A stretch of DNA of 18,783 nucleotides, taken from assembly GCA_900553765.1 (NCBI GenBank), contig USET01000007.1:1-18783 (forward strand), read 5' to 3'. The position numbers and the translations under genes are program-made. The first letter of the stretch is position 1, and each line of letters starts with the position of its first letter. The DNA comes from an uncultured Mycoplasmatota bacterium (lineage in GTDB: Bacteria > Bacillota_I > Bacilli_A > RF39 > UBA660). Below the pieces are notes generated by a model that was not told where the DNA came from, ran no database searches, and saw only the letters and a program-made list of their open reading frames with translations. This document shows, one piece after another, positions 7,460-14,776 of the stretch.

Positions 7460-7876
7460 CTATCGTTTTGAGAATTGAGGTGCTCTACGAGCTGCTTTCA
7501 ATCCTGGTTTCTTACGTTCTTTGCTTCTTGAATCACGAGTAATAAATCCTGCTTTTTTCAAAATAGATCTGAAACTTCCTTCGTTTCCTTCATTTGCTTC
7601 ATCATATTGTAATAAAGCTCTTGTAATTCCTAAACGGATTGCACCAGTTTGACCAGTAAATCCTCCTCCGTTTACTTTTACTTCGATGTCAAATGTTTCA
7701 TCTGTACTAGTAGCTACTAATGGTTGTTTTAAGTCCATTACGTTAGTTTCGTAAGGGAAAAAATCTCTTACATCTCTACCGTTTACTGTAATTTTTCCTG
7801 TACCTGGTACCATCTTAACTTGCGCTACAGATGATTTTCTTCTACCAGTTCCAGTGTATTCTTTCTTATTTGCCAT
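7460..7876 (-). CDS. rpsI: 30S ribosomal protein S9
   Basis: 138 residues, a few longer than usual at the N-terminus. It carries the family start [19 protein letters not shown], the internal [20 protein letters not shown] segment and the basic C-terminal tail ending APQFSKR, which reaches the P-site tRNA in the 30S subunit. An AGGAGG ribosome binding site overlaps the rplM stop; the intergenic gap is 11 nt, so the genes are co-transcribed and probably coupled. A strong terminator follows. Confidence 0.98.
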   Translation of the reverse strand: MANKKEYTGTGRRKSSVAQVKMVPGTGKITVNGRDVRDFFPYETNVMDLKQPLVATSTDETFDIEVKVNGGGFTGQTGAIRLGITRALLQYDEANEGNEGSFRSILKKAGFITRDSRSKERKKPGLKAARRAPQFSKR

Positions 7877-7887
7877 TTAAAAACCTC

Positions 7888-8322
7888 CTAGTCCAATTTC
7901 ATTTCTACTGGTTTTTGAGCCATATGTGGATGCTCACTTCCAGCATATACGAATAATTTTTTGTACATTTGACGTCCTAATCTTCCTTTCGGAAGCATAC
8001 CTTTTACAGCTCTTTCGATCATTTCTTCAGGATATTGTTCCTTCATAACACGAGCAGATCTTTCTCTTAATCCACCAGTGTATCCACTGTGATTATAATA
8101 GATCTTATCATTTAACTTGTTTCCTGTTAAATTAATTTTAGAAGCATTCACCACAATTACAAAGTCACCACAATCTACATGTGGAGTGTATGTTGGTTTG
8201 TGTTTACCACGTAATACATGAGCTACTTTTGTAGCTAAACGACCAAGTGTTTGACCTTCAGCATCGATAACATACCAATTACGTACGATATCTTCTTTTT
8301 TTTGCATATATGTATTTTTCAT
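7888..8322 (-). CDS. rplM: 50S ribosomal protein L13
   Basis: 144 residues from ATG 8322, which has AAGGGAGA about 7 nt upstream. Recognisable L13 segments: [39 protein letters not shown] and [32 protein letters not shown] longer in-frame start at 8382 would add 20 residues encoded by the structured leader and has no ribosome binding site, so it is rejected. L13 is an early assembly protein of the 50S subunit. In several Bacillota its mRNA has a cis-acting leader (see 8323-8402). Confidence 0.97.
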   Translation of the reverse strand: MKNTYMQKKEDIVRNWYVIDAEGQTLGRLATKVAHVLRGKHKPTYTPHVDCGDFVIVVNASKINLTGNKLNDKIYYNHSGYTGGLRERSARVMKEQYPEEMIERAVKGMLPKGRLGRQMYKKLFVYAGSEHPHMAQKPVEMKLD

Positions 8323-8402
8323 ATAATATCTCCCTTTCTCTAATATTGGATTGTAGTAAGTGGTCCCAACACTTACTTTCATGGGATATATAAAATGTAC
8401 CA
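8323..8402 (-). promoter_or_regulatory. Structured 5' leader of rplM-rpsI, possible L13-type autoregulatory element
   Basis: Between the predicted transcription start (about 8402) and the rplM ATG lie 80 nt with clear structure. A 7-bp perfect stem (8376-8370 with 8362-8356) closes a 7-nt loop UUGGGAC. UGGGA of the loop can pair with UCCCA at 8386-8382 just upstream, forming an H-type pseudoknot. Rfam describes L13 leaders upstream of rplM in low-GC Gram-positives, where binding of excess L13 is thought to repress. Position and size fit; identity to that family is not verified. Confidence 0.6.
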
Positions 8403-8408
8403 GTTAAA

Positions 8409-8437
8409 ATTGTACTAAAAAAACATATAAAAGTCAA
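8409..8437 (-). promoter_or_regulatory. Strong promoter of rplM-rpsI
   Basis: On the minus strand TTGACT (8437-8432), an exact 17-bp spacer including a T7 run, and TACAAT (8414-8409). Near-consensus sigma-A promoter, as expected for a ribosomal-protein operon. Confidence 0.88.
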
Positions 8438-8493
8438 TAAAATTATATGCTTTTTCTTTGTATTTTAAGCTTTCTAAAAATAAAAAAGAGCTA

Positions 8494-8907
8494 TTATGAA
8501 ATAATTGTTGGCTGCAAAAAGGAAAAACAATCAAAATTACGTAATATTCCAAACAAAATCGCAATTATTAAAAGGACATACCAAAACCAATTAGGAAATA
8601 TTTTTATCTTCTTATCGTATATCCATCCGTAAAGTTGACCACCAAAATAAATAGCAAAAATAGGAATTAAACAAACAACGAGTGCATTATAGTGAAATGC
8701 TTGTACGATATCTAATTCCAATAGTGAAAAGAATGTCCTTGTAATTCCACATCCAGGACAATAAAGTCCTGTGATCTCATGAAAGATACAAGGAATTGAA
8801 AAACCATATGTATGATTTAAAAAAAGATAGAAAAAAAGGAGCAATACGAGAATCCCACTAATCAAAAAAGTAAATATTAATTTTTCTTTTCTGGTCGTAA
8901 GTTTCAT
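8494..8907 (-). CDS. DUF2752 family membrane protein
   Basis: 137 residues from ATG 8907, supported by AGAGGAG; a longer in-frame start at 8955 would run into the preceding gene. Three to four hydrophobic segments (about 9-30, 73-92, 106-122). GLYCPGCGITR (48-58) with Cys50 and Cys53 is the CPxCGxTR signature of DUF2752, placed between membrane segments. The function of the family is unknown. It starts 16 nt after the DUF4234 gene, forming a two-gene unit. The 3' end has only a weak imperfect hairpin with a T-run, overlapping the stop, so termination there is uncertain; the next operon (rplM) has its own promoter. Confidence 0.82.
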   Translation of the reverse strand: MKLTTRKEKLIFTFLISGILVLLLFFYLFLNHTYGFSIPCIFHEITGLYCPGCGITRTFFSLLELDIVQAFHYNALVVCLIPIFAIYFGGQLYGWIYDKKIKIFPNWFWYVLLIIAILFGILRNFDCFSFLQPTIIS

Positions 8908-8923
8908 ATAACTCCTCTTTCTT

Positions 8924-9280
8924 TTACATCTCAGCCTTTTGTCTAGCAACCTCATTTAATTCATTTTGCATCAAGCACCAATTGACGATACTTAATCCCA
9001 AAAGAGATAAAATTAAATATAGTACTGAGTTATCTGTTGCACGTAATCCTTGTTTTGTTTTTCCATCGTACAATTCTTTTCCCATTTTATAATTCCAATA
9101 AATGGTATAGATTCCACAAGTGATAATACCAAACAAGAATGCTTTTCCCCCTGAAAAATCACGGTCATCATTTAAATAAGCAGCATCATCTGTTAAGTTA
9201 ATAAACCATATGATACCATAGATACCGCATGTTACGATAGATAAAATAACATTTACCGCAATATTTTTCTCTTTAATCAT
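8924..9280 (-). CDS. DUF4234 domain-containing membrane protein
   Basis: 118 residues. Residues about 5-28 (NIAVNVILSIVTCGIYGIIWF) and 45-65 (KAFLFGIITCGIYTIYW) are hydrophobic segments each containing the repeated TCGIY motif, with SGG between them; this is the DUF4234 pattern. A third hydrophobic segment lies near 86-105. The function is unknown, but such small proteins often sit next to DUF2752 or TM2-type genes, as here. GGAGGAG precedes the ATG, and a promoter with an extended -10 lies just upstream. Confidence 0.82.
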   Translation of the reverse strand: MIKEKNIAVNVILSIVTCGIYGIIWFINLTDDAAYLNDDRDFSGGKAFLFGIITCGIYTIYWNYKMGKELYDGKTKQGLRATDNSVLYLILSLLGLSIVNWCLMQNELNEVARQKAEM

Positions 9281-9300
9281 GTACTCTCCTCCTTACTATC

Positions 9301-9328
9301 AATATACCATAATCATATGTGATTGCAA
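9301..9328 (-). promoter_or_regulatory. Promoter of the DUF4234-DUF2752 unit
   Basis: On the minus strand TTGCAA (9328-9323), a 16-bp spacer and TATATT (9306-9301) preceded by TGG. It lies directly after the truA stop codon, so the pair can be expressed separately from the ECF-truA operon. Confidence 0.6.
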
Positions 9329-9336
9329 AGTGTTTT

Positions 9337-10077
9337 TTAATAAAATACATCTTTTAAGTAAAGTCCTTCTGGATGAGCTGTCACTCCTGCCTTACGGCGA
9401 TCTTTTGCTTCCAATATTTCGATGATATCTTCAGCTTTTCGTTTGCCTTCACCAATTTCAATTAACGTACCAACCATATTTCTAACCATATAGCGTAAGA
9501 AACCTGTTCCTAAAAACGATAGAACAATCATATTTCCTGCTTTTAAATCACGCACGAGATTGGCTTGAATAATTTTTCTTACAAAATCATCTTTTTCTTC
9601 GTTTGCCTTACTAAATGATTTAAAATCATGTTCACCTTCTAAGTACTTCATCGCACGCTCCATAGCAACGACATCGAGACGTTTATTGTATTGATATACA
9701 TAATCTTTTTCTAATGGGTTATACTCCCCCATATTAATTTTGTAAATATATTCTTTTCCCTTCGCGTTATATCTTGCATGGAACATATCACTCACAACGC
9801 TTACTTCTCTAACGTAGATATCTGCTGGAAGTAAACTATTCATAGCCTTTTTTAATTGCTCCGGCGTTATTTCCAAATCTAAATCAAAATGAGCTTTTTG
9901 TCCTAAAGCGTGAACTCCGGCATCCGTTCTCCCCGAACCATGAATCGGTACAGCCGTATCATTATTGATCTTTTTTAGAACTTTTTCCACTTCGTTTTGA
10001 ACTGTTTTTCCACGTGGTTGTTTCTGATATCCTTTATATTTTGAACCATCATATGCAAATGAAATTAAAAACCTCAT
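9337..10077 (-). CDS. truA: tRNA pseudouridine(38-40) synthase
   Basis: 246 residues, normal TruA length. It isomerises uridines 38-40 in the anticodon arm of many tRNAs. The N-terminus is RFLISFAYDGSKYKGYQKQP, the catalytic Asp52 sits in GSGRTDAGVHALGQ, and FLRYMVRNMVGTLIEIGEGK is the conserved C-terminal element. Its ATG overlaps the ecfT TGA by 4 nt (ATGA), so it is translationally coupled as last gene of the ECF operon, the usual arrangement in Bacillota. No clear intrinsic terminator follows. Confidence 0.97.
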   Translation of the reverse strand: MRFLISFAYDGSKYKGYQKQPRGKTVQNEVEKVLKKINNDTAVPIHGSGRTDAGVHALGQKAHFDLDLEITPEQLKKAMNSLLPADIYVREVSVVSDMFHARYNAKGKEYIYKINMGEYNPLEKDYVYQYNKRLDVVAMERAMKYLEGEHDFKSFSKANEEKDDFVRKIIQANLVRDLKAGNMIVLSFLGTGFLRYMVRNMVGTLIEIGEGKRKAEDIIEILEAKDRRKAGVTAHPEGLYLKDVFY

Positions 10078-10796
10078 ACCATTACCTCTTTCACTACAAT
10101 TAACACAAAGATGAATACGCAGGTTGCAATACTCATAATTGATTTTTTATCATTAATTTTGACTTGATTTTCCGTCCGATATGCATCGACACGAAATAAT
10201 TTTACTTCTAGCATGTCAGAAAAATTTCTCGCTTTTTTCTCTAATCTTTCTTTCAGTGCTACGAAGTAAACATTTCTATACTGCCAGTAATCTCTTTTTC
10301 GCAACGAACTTCGATCTAATCCTCTTGTTTGTAATGCAAACAAAGCCTGATTATGAGCACTACGAAACTCTTTTACGTAAAGACAGAATAATACAATTTG
10401 ATAAGACACTTTCTCAGGGAGCAACCCAAAGAACGAAAGCGGACGACAAATAAAGTTTAAACTTTCCGCCTCTTCCAACAATGTCGTTTGATTGATATAA
10501 AACATTATTAGAAAATATGCTATTATCAGTTTAATGCTGTAACGCACTGATGTCAATAGATTTCCCGTGATAACGAAGAAGATGACAAAACTTAACAAAA
10601 CAAGGATACCGATAACATATAACCATATTCTCTCTAATTTTACATGTCTGCTAAGATATAGAATTATAATTCCAATAGTAAAACATAATAGAATAGGAAG
10701 AGAATGACATACAATGACAGATAATAATATCAGCAGTATACAAATTAACATACAAGCTGGCGATAATAAAAGTGATCGATCTTTTTTATTTTGCAT
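10074..10796 (-). CDS. ecfT: ECF transporter transmembrane protein EcfT (divergent)
   Basis: About 240 residues from ATG 10796; an ATG at 10808 is also in frame, but its GG lies directly against the start, whereas AAGG is about 11 nt before 10796. It is the membrane scaffold that couples the two ATPases to substrate-binding S components. There are about four or five hydrophobic helices (about 12-47, 56-78, 84-102, 220-236) and a long cytoplasmic coupling segment. The first coupling motif is LQTRGLD (TRG, 157-159), near the usual ARG. The second XRX motif appears as EVKLFR, without the expected Arg-Gly. Overall similarity is lower than usual for ecfT; the call relies strongly on position between ecfA2 and truA. 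Confidence 0.85.
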   Translation of the reverse strand: MQNKKDRSLLLSPACMLICILLILLSVIVCHSLPILLCFTIGIIILYLSRHVKLERIWLYVIGILVLLSFVIFFVITGNLLTSVRYSIKLIIAYFLIMFYINQTTLLEEAESLNFICRPLSFFGLLPEKVSYQIVLFCLYVKEFRSAHNQALFALQTRGLDRSSLRKRDYWQYRNVYFVALKERLEKKARNFSDMLEVKLFRVDAYRTENQVKINDKKSIMSIATCVFIFVLIVVKEVMV

Positions 10797-11625
10797 GGCG
10801 ATACACATCCTTTATTAAATCATTGATATCATCTCGATACCCTAATTTTATCTTCTTTTGATCTAATACCTTTTTCGAAAATAAAATAGTTTTTGGAATA
10901 GAAATACCGGCTCTTTCCAATTTTTTTACTTGTTGAAATACTTCCATTTTCTTTCCAGATAAATAAATTTTACCTCGATTCAAAATCACCACTTGATCTG
11001 CCACTTGAACTGCAAAATCACTATCCCTACTCATGATAAGAATTGTCTTATTATATTTTCTCTTCAATGAACGAATCGTTCGTATCCACTGTCCTTTGCT
11101 GTAAGAATCTAATCCTACTGTCGGCTCGTCCAATATGATGACACTCGGATTATAAGCTAGGACTGCTGCAAAAGCAATTTTCTTTTTTTCTCCTAAACTA
11201 AGTCGAAAGGGATTTTTGTCTAAATAAGATTCATCTAGATCTACCATTTTTAACGAAGCTAGAATATGTTGTTCTATTTTATCTGGATGATACTTGTATT
11301 GTTTCATTGCAAATGCTATCTCTTCTCTTACGGTATTTGCAATAAAATTTCTTTCTGGATATTGTTCAACAACTCCAACGAGACGATACAATCCAGCATA
11401 GTTAAATTTTTCTAATCCTGCTTTTATAATAAATGGACCAACCGAAATCACACCTTCCATCGGAAACTTTATCGTTTGAAGCATTTCTCTTAAAATACTT
11501 TTTCCACTACCACTTTTTCCCATGACTACAGTTACTTTACGATCGGAAGCGACAAAGCTAATATCTTGCAACTGAGTAGTACCATCACTATCGATATATT
11601 TTACATTATCAAACTTTACTTCCAT
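10786..11625 (-). CDS. ecfA2: ECF transporter ATP-binding protein EcfA2 (atypical catalytic motifs)
   Basis: 279 residues. One of two ATPases powering vitamin or metal uptake through EcfT. Seen: Walker A GKSGSGKS (36-43), Q-loop Gln88 (VVEQYPE), Walker B with catalytic Glu167 (VIILDEPTVGLD). The ABC signature is LSLGE (142-146) rather than LSGGQ. The H-loop His is Arg200 (IMSRDSD in place of VTHD). It overlaps ecfA1 by 10 nt and ecfT by 11 nt or more, so the operon is tightly coupled. Assignment as EcfA2 rather than EcfA1 rests on being second in the order and on retaining Glu. No S component is adjacent, consistent with a shared (group II) module. Confidence 0.9.
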   Translation of the reverse strand: MEVKFDNVKYIDSDGTTQLQDISFVASDRKVTVVMGKSGSGKSILREMLQTIKFPMEGVISVGPFIIKAGLEKFNYAGLYRLVGVVEQYPERNFIANTVREEIAFAMKQYKYHPDKIEQHILASLKMVDLDESYLDKNPFRLSLGEKKKIAFAAVLAYNPSVIILDEPTVGLDSYSKGQWIRTIRSLKRKYNKTILIMSRDSDFAVQVADQVVILNRGKIYLSGKKMEVFQQVKKLERAGISIPKTILFSKKVLDQKKIKLGYRDDINDLIKDVYRHAK

Positions 11626-12425
11626 ATCGCATCCACCATTTCATCCATATCTAATATCAAGTGATCCACTAAACCATAATACTTTAGTTTATTAGATAAA
11701 CTTACCATAAATGGAAGCTGTAATCCTGATGCCTTTATGATCTTTGTTTCTTGCAATACTTTTTCCTTCGTATCAAATAAGATTGCTTTCCCTTGACTTA
11801 ATATTACAATATCTTCTCCATACATCGCGTCTTCCAAATCTTCTACTGTCTGCACAATGGTCGCATGCTCATTCTTATGATATCTTTTTAAAATGGAAAC
11901 AACTAATTTTTTTTCTTTTTCATCTAATCCCAAATACGGTTGATCTAATAAGAGAATTGGTGGCTTTCGAATCAAAGCAGTAGCAAGTAATAATAACTGT
12001 CTTTCTCCACGACGCAACTTTGAAACAGAAAGGTCTAAAATTTTATCTAGGTGGAACTCCTTACTAATTTTTTCTACTTTTTCCTTGATTTCATCCGTTG
12101 ATAAATTTAAATTTTCCAGTGGAAATTCCAATTCTTCACGGACTGTATCTTTGATAAAAACATGATTTCGATTTTCTAAAAGTACTCCTAATTGTTTTCG
12201 AATCGAACAAATATTCCTTCCACACATTTGATATCCATCGATGTGTATATTGGCATCAGCTTTTTTTAAACCGCATAAAATTTGAATCAACGTACTCTTC
12301 CCACTTCCATTTTTACCTGCGATAGAAGTAAATGTACCCTTCTGGATCACTAAGTTAAAATGATCAAAAAACATTCTGTCATCATAACCATAAATCAAAT
12401 TTCGAATTCGGATTGCGTCTTTCAC
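11616..12425 (-). CDS. ecfA1: ECF transporter ATP-binding protein EcfA1 (degenerate catalytic motifs)
   Basis: 269 residues from a GTG start at 12425 with GGTGGTGG about 5 nt upstream. A longer frame from TTG 12479 is rejected because it would encode the operon's own promoter. Seen: Walker A GKNGSGKS (37-44). The Q-loop Gln is replaced by Glu84 (LLENRN). The signature is LRRGE (137-141). Walker B reads LLLDQPYLGLD, so the catalytic Glu is Gln162 (codon CAA at 11942-11940). The H-loop His is replaced, probably by Glu195 (VEDLED). It binds ATP in principle but looks unable to hydrolyse at its own site. First gene of the ecfA1-ecfA2-ecfT-truA operon. Confidence 0.9.
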   Translation of the reverse strand: MKDAIRIRNLIYGYDDRMFFDHFNLVIQKGTFTSIAGKNGSGKSTLIQILCGLKKADANIHIDGYQMCGRNICSIRKQLGVLLENRNHVFIKDTVREELEFPLENLNLSTDEIKEKVEKISKEFHLDKILDLSVSKLRRGERQLLLLATALIRKPPILLLDQPYLGLDEKEKKLVVSILKRYHKNEHATIVQTVEDLEDAMYGEDIVILSQGKAILFDTKEKVLQETKIIKASGLQLPFMVSLSNKLKYYGLVDHLILDMDEMVDAIWK

Positions 12426-12450
12426 AATACCACCACCATTAAATGCTTCT

Positions 12451-12479
12451 ATTATAATACATTTCACGTATTTTTTCAA
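12451..12479 (-). promoter_or_regulatory. Promoter of the ecfA1-ecfA2-ecfT-truA operon
   Basis: On the minus strand TTGAAA (12479-12474), an exact 17-bp spacer and TATAAT (12456-12451). Predicted start near 12444 leaves a 19-nt leader to the GTG, too short for a riboswitch. This site decides the ecfA1 start. Confidence 0.85.
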
Positions 12480-12507
12480 TTGCAGGAGCTGGGATCAAAA
12501 AAATACA

Positions 12508-12536
12508 TTGCAGAATTTTGAAATAAATGATACAAT
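12508..12536 (+). promoter_or_regulatory. Promoter of the FabG-like SDR and flavin reductase unit
   Basis: TTGCAG (12508-12513), a 17-bp spacer and TACAAT (12531-12536) preceded by TGA (extended -10). It is divergent from the ECF promoter, about 30 bp away. Confidence 0.55.
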
Positions 12537-12577
12537 CAAAATAGGAACTATTACTAGTTTCAAGGAAGGGTGAAAAA

Positions 12578-13321
12578 ATGTTAAAAGGAAAAACTGCTAT
12601 TATTACAGGTGGTACAAGAGGAATTGGATTTGCCACAGTAGAAAAGTTTTTAGAAAATGGTGCGAATGTTGCTGTACTAGGTTCTAAAAAAGAAACAGTA
12701 GAAAAAGCACTTGAAAAATTAAAGGAAAAATATGCAAGCGATAGATTTATCGGACTATCTCCTAAATTATCAGATGAAGGAGAAGTCAAAGAAGCTTTTG
12801 AAACCGTGAAAAAAACATTTGGAAGCATCGATATCTTAGTAAATAACGCTGGAATTTCTGCTAGAGATTCTCTTTATGAATACAAACTAGAAGACTTCAA
12901 AAAAATTATTGATTTAAATGTCACTTCTATTTTTAACTGTTCTAAAATTGCTGCAACAACGATGAAAGAACAAGGAAAAGGTGTTATTTTAAACACAAGT
13001 TCTATGGTTAGTTTATACGGACAGGCAAGTGGATGTGGATATCCTACAAGTAAATTTGCAGTCAACGGATTAACTAAGTCCCTTGCAAGGGAACTTGGAA
13101 AAGATGGAATTCGTGTAAACGCTGTCGCTCCAGGTGTCATCATGACTGATATGATGAAAGATGTTCCAGAAAATCTAATTCAACCAATTATTCAAACGAT
13201 ACCATTAGGTAGAATTGGGCAACCAGAAGATATTGCAAATGCATTCTTATTTTTAGCAAGCGATATGGCAAGTTACATCACAGGAGCAATTCTCTCTGTC
13301 GATGGAGCAACGATGTGCTAG
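12578..13321 (+). CDS. FabG-like short-chain dehydrogenase/reductase
   Basis: 247 residues, the usual size of 3-oxoacyl-ACP reductase. Cofactor motif TGGTRGIG (10-17), NNAG (89-92), Asn114, and the catalytic Ser142, Tyr155 and Lys159 (GYPTSK). The C-terminal VNAVAPGVIMTDM and ITGAILSVDGA segments are typical of classical SDRs. FabG proteins reduce 3-oxoacyl-ACP with NADPH, but no other fatty-acid synthesis gene is nearby, so the substrate may be different. The start is supported by GGAAGGG. The stop codon overlaps the ribosome binding site of the downstream flavin reductase-rubredoxin gene, so the two are one transcript and may work together in a redox step. Confidence 0.88.
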   Translation: MLKGKTAIITGGTRGIGFATVEKFLENGANVAVLGSKKETVEKALEKLKEKYASDRFIGLSPKLSDEGEVKEAFETVKKTFGSIDILVNNAGISARDSLYEYKLEDFKKIIDLNVTSIFNCSKIAATTMKEQGKGVILNTSSMVSLYGQASGCGYPTSKFAVNGLTKSLARELGKDGIRVNAVAPGVIMTDMMKDVPENLIQPIIQTIPLGRIGQPEDIANAFLFLASDMASYITGAILSVDGATMC

Positions 13322-13329
13322 GTGATATG

Positions 13330-13982
13330 ATGGATACAAAAGTATTAAGAATTTATCATACGGTGTCTATATCGTATCGACAATGGATCAAGAAAAACCA
13401 GTAGGATGTGTTGCTAATAGTGTTATGCAAATCACATCTGATCCAATCACTGTTGCTGTTAGCATCAATCATGATAACTATACAAATCAAATAATCAAAG
13501 ATTTTAAAAAATTTGCCATCAACATCTTGCCAGAAACAGTAGATATGAATTGGATTGGTACATTTGGATTTGAATCTAGTAAAAATATAAATAAATTCGA
13601 ACAGATCGATTATCGTATGGAACAATCACTTCCAATATTACCATCTACTTGTGGAGCATTACTATGTGAAGTAAAAGAAACGATTGAAACTTCAACACAT
13701 ACAATTTTTATCGGAACTGTTTATGAAACGGTTTCTGCAACGAAAGATAATCCTATGACATATGCATACTATCATCAAGTAAAAAAAGGAACATCACCTA
13801 AAAACGCACCAACCTATATTGCAAATGAAACTGAACCAAAAGAAGATACAAAAGAAAAAAAGAAAACAAAATGGGTTTGTACGGTCTGTGGATATGTTGT
13901 AGAAATGGATGAACTTCCAGATGACTTTAGATGTCCGATCTGTGGACGTGGAAAAGAAGCTTTTAAAAAATTAGAAGACTAA
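13330..13982 (+). CDS. Flavin reductase family protein fused to C-terminal rubredoxin, with an apparent N-terminal frameshift
   Basis: The intact frame runs from ATG 13383 to 13982 (199 residues). It encodes a flavin reductase-like FMN-binding domain (PVGCVANSVMQITSDP near the start) and, after a charged linker (150-163), a rubredoxin with Cys166, Cys169, Cys184 and Cys187 (CTVCGY...CPICG). The true start appears to be ATG 13330, with AGGTG 5 nt upstream, coding MDTKVLR. Right after codon 7 (base 13350) the family's expected continuation, NLSYGVYIVST, is found in the other frame (13350-13382). One missing base explains it. The reading frame of the second part has no start before 13383. The electron-transfer role (NAD(P)H to FMN to rubredoxin) follows from family knowledge. 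It could be a pseudogene, a sequencing error or an unusual start. Confidence 0.85.
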
Positions 13983-14007
13983 AAAAGGTACGTTATCGTA
14001 CCTTTTT
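13981..14007. terminator. Bidirectional terminator between convergent genes
   Basis: An 11-bp perfect stem (13982-13992 with 13997-14007), loop TTAT, with T-runs on both strands. It ends the flavin reductase-rubredoxin gene on the plus strand and the SDR on the minus strand. Both stop codons overlap the hairpin. Confidence 0.85.
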
Positions 14008-14758
14008 ATGATCCCTTCTTTTTTTGTATATGGTAAGTAATTTTTAATAATAATTTCGTAGGAACAAAGCGATAAAAAACATGAACTAACTTCATTTGAA
14101 TTCCTGGAACAATCACTAACTTACGGCGAAACATTTGCTCGAGTGCATAATGAGCAACATCATAGCTAGTTAATGCATTCAGTGAAAATTCAACTCCTGC
14201 TACTTTATTAAAGTTTGTGTTAACAGGGCCTGGGCATAGTGCACCAATATATACATGACTTCCACTTTGTCTTAGCTCTTCGTAAATTGCTTCTGTGAAA
14301 TGTAATACATACGCTTTTGTCGCATAATAAGTTGCCATCATTGGTCCTGGCATAAAAGCTGCAGAAGATGCCACATTCAAAATATACCCTTTATCCTTTT
14401 TCTTAAAATCTTCTAAAAATAATTTTGCCAAACAATGCACTGCTTTAATATTCGTATCGATCATATCTAATTCTTTTTCCAATTTTAAAGAAGTGAATTC
14501 ACCATATAATCCAAATCCTGCATTGTTAATTACAATATCGATATCCTTATCTTTTACTTGATCATACAACTCTGTACAATTGTATACACTAGATATATCG
14601 AGATTAATAATTTCTACATTCGTTTTTAGTTCTTTTTTCAACTGTGAGAGTCTTGTCTTACGACGTGCTACTAAAATTAAATCATATCCTCTCTCACTTA
14701 AAATACGAGCCATATCTCGTCCAATTCCTGAACTAGCTCCTGTGATTAGTGCTAACAT
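14006..14758 (-). CDS. Short-chain dehydrogenase/reductase (DltE/YqjQ-like SDR)
   Basis: 250 residues from ATG 14758, chosen for AGGGTG 6 nt upstream; ATGs at 14764 and 14788 are poorer. TGASSGIG opens the Rossmann fold, NNAGFG follows, then the catalytic Ser in NVASSAA and YYATK. The ARRKTRL segment after the second strand suggests NADP. The extended C-terminus (MKLVHVFYRFVPTKLLLKI) is hydrophobic and basic, as in COG0300-type SDRs, and may touch the membrane. Substrate unknown. It has its own promoter and shares a terminator with the convergent flavin reductase gene. It is clearly different in sequence from the FabG-like SDR at 12578. Confidence 0.88.
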   Translation of the reverse strand: MLALITGASSGIGRDMARILSERGYDLILVARRKTRLSQLKKELKTNVEIINLDISSVYNCTELYDQVKDKDIDIVINNAGFGLYGEFTSLKLEKELDMIDTNIKAVHCLAKLFLEDFKKKDKGYILNVASSAAFMPGPMMATYYATKAYVLHFTEAIYEELRQSGSHVYIGALCPGPVNTNFNKVAGVEFSLNALTSYDVAHYALEQMFRRKLVIVPGIQMKLVHVFYRFVPTKLLLKITYHIQKKKGS

Positions 14759-14776
14759 AAACATCACCCTGCAATC

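Noticed and set aside
8323..8382. 20-residue N-terminal extension of L13
   Set aside because: It is encoded by the hairpin leader, has no ribosome binding site, and L13 normally begins at the 8322 start.
8450..8520. Terminator after the DUF2752 gene
   Set aside because: Only an imperfect AT-rich hairpin with an internal bulge before a T-run; too weak to list as a feature.
10181..10453. 90-residue plus-strand frame inside ecfT
   Set aside because: Low-complexity antisense shadow with no ribosome binding site or family resemblance.
12426..12444. Riboswitch upstream of the ECF operon
   Set aside because: The predicted leader is about 19 nt, too short for any known vitamin riboswitch.
12426..12479. 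N-terminal extension of ecfA1 from a TTG start
   Set aside because: It would encode the -35 and -10 of a consensus promoter with a 17-bp spacer. The GTG at 12425 has a ribosome binding site and gives the normal ABC N-terminus.
12439..12828. 129-residue minus-strand frame across the FabG-like gene
   Set aside because: Antisense shadow; the plus-strand frame has full SDR motifs and a ribosome binding site.
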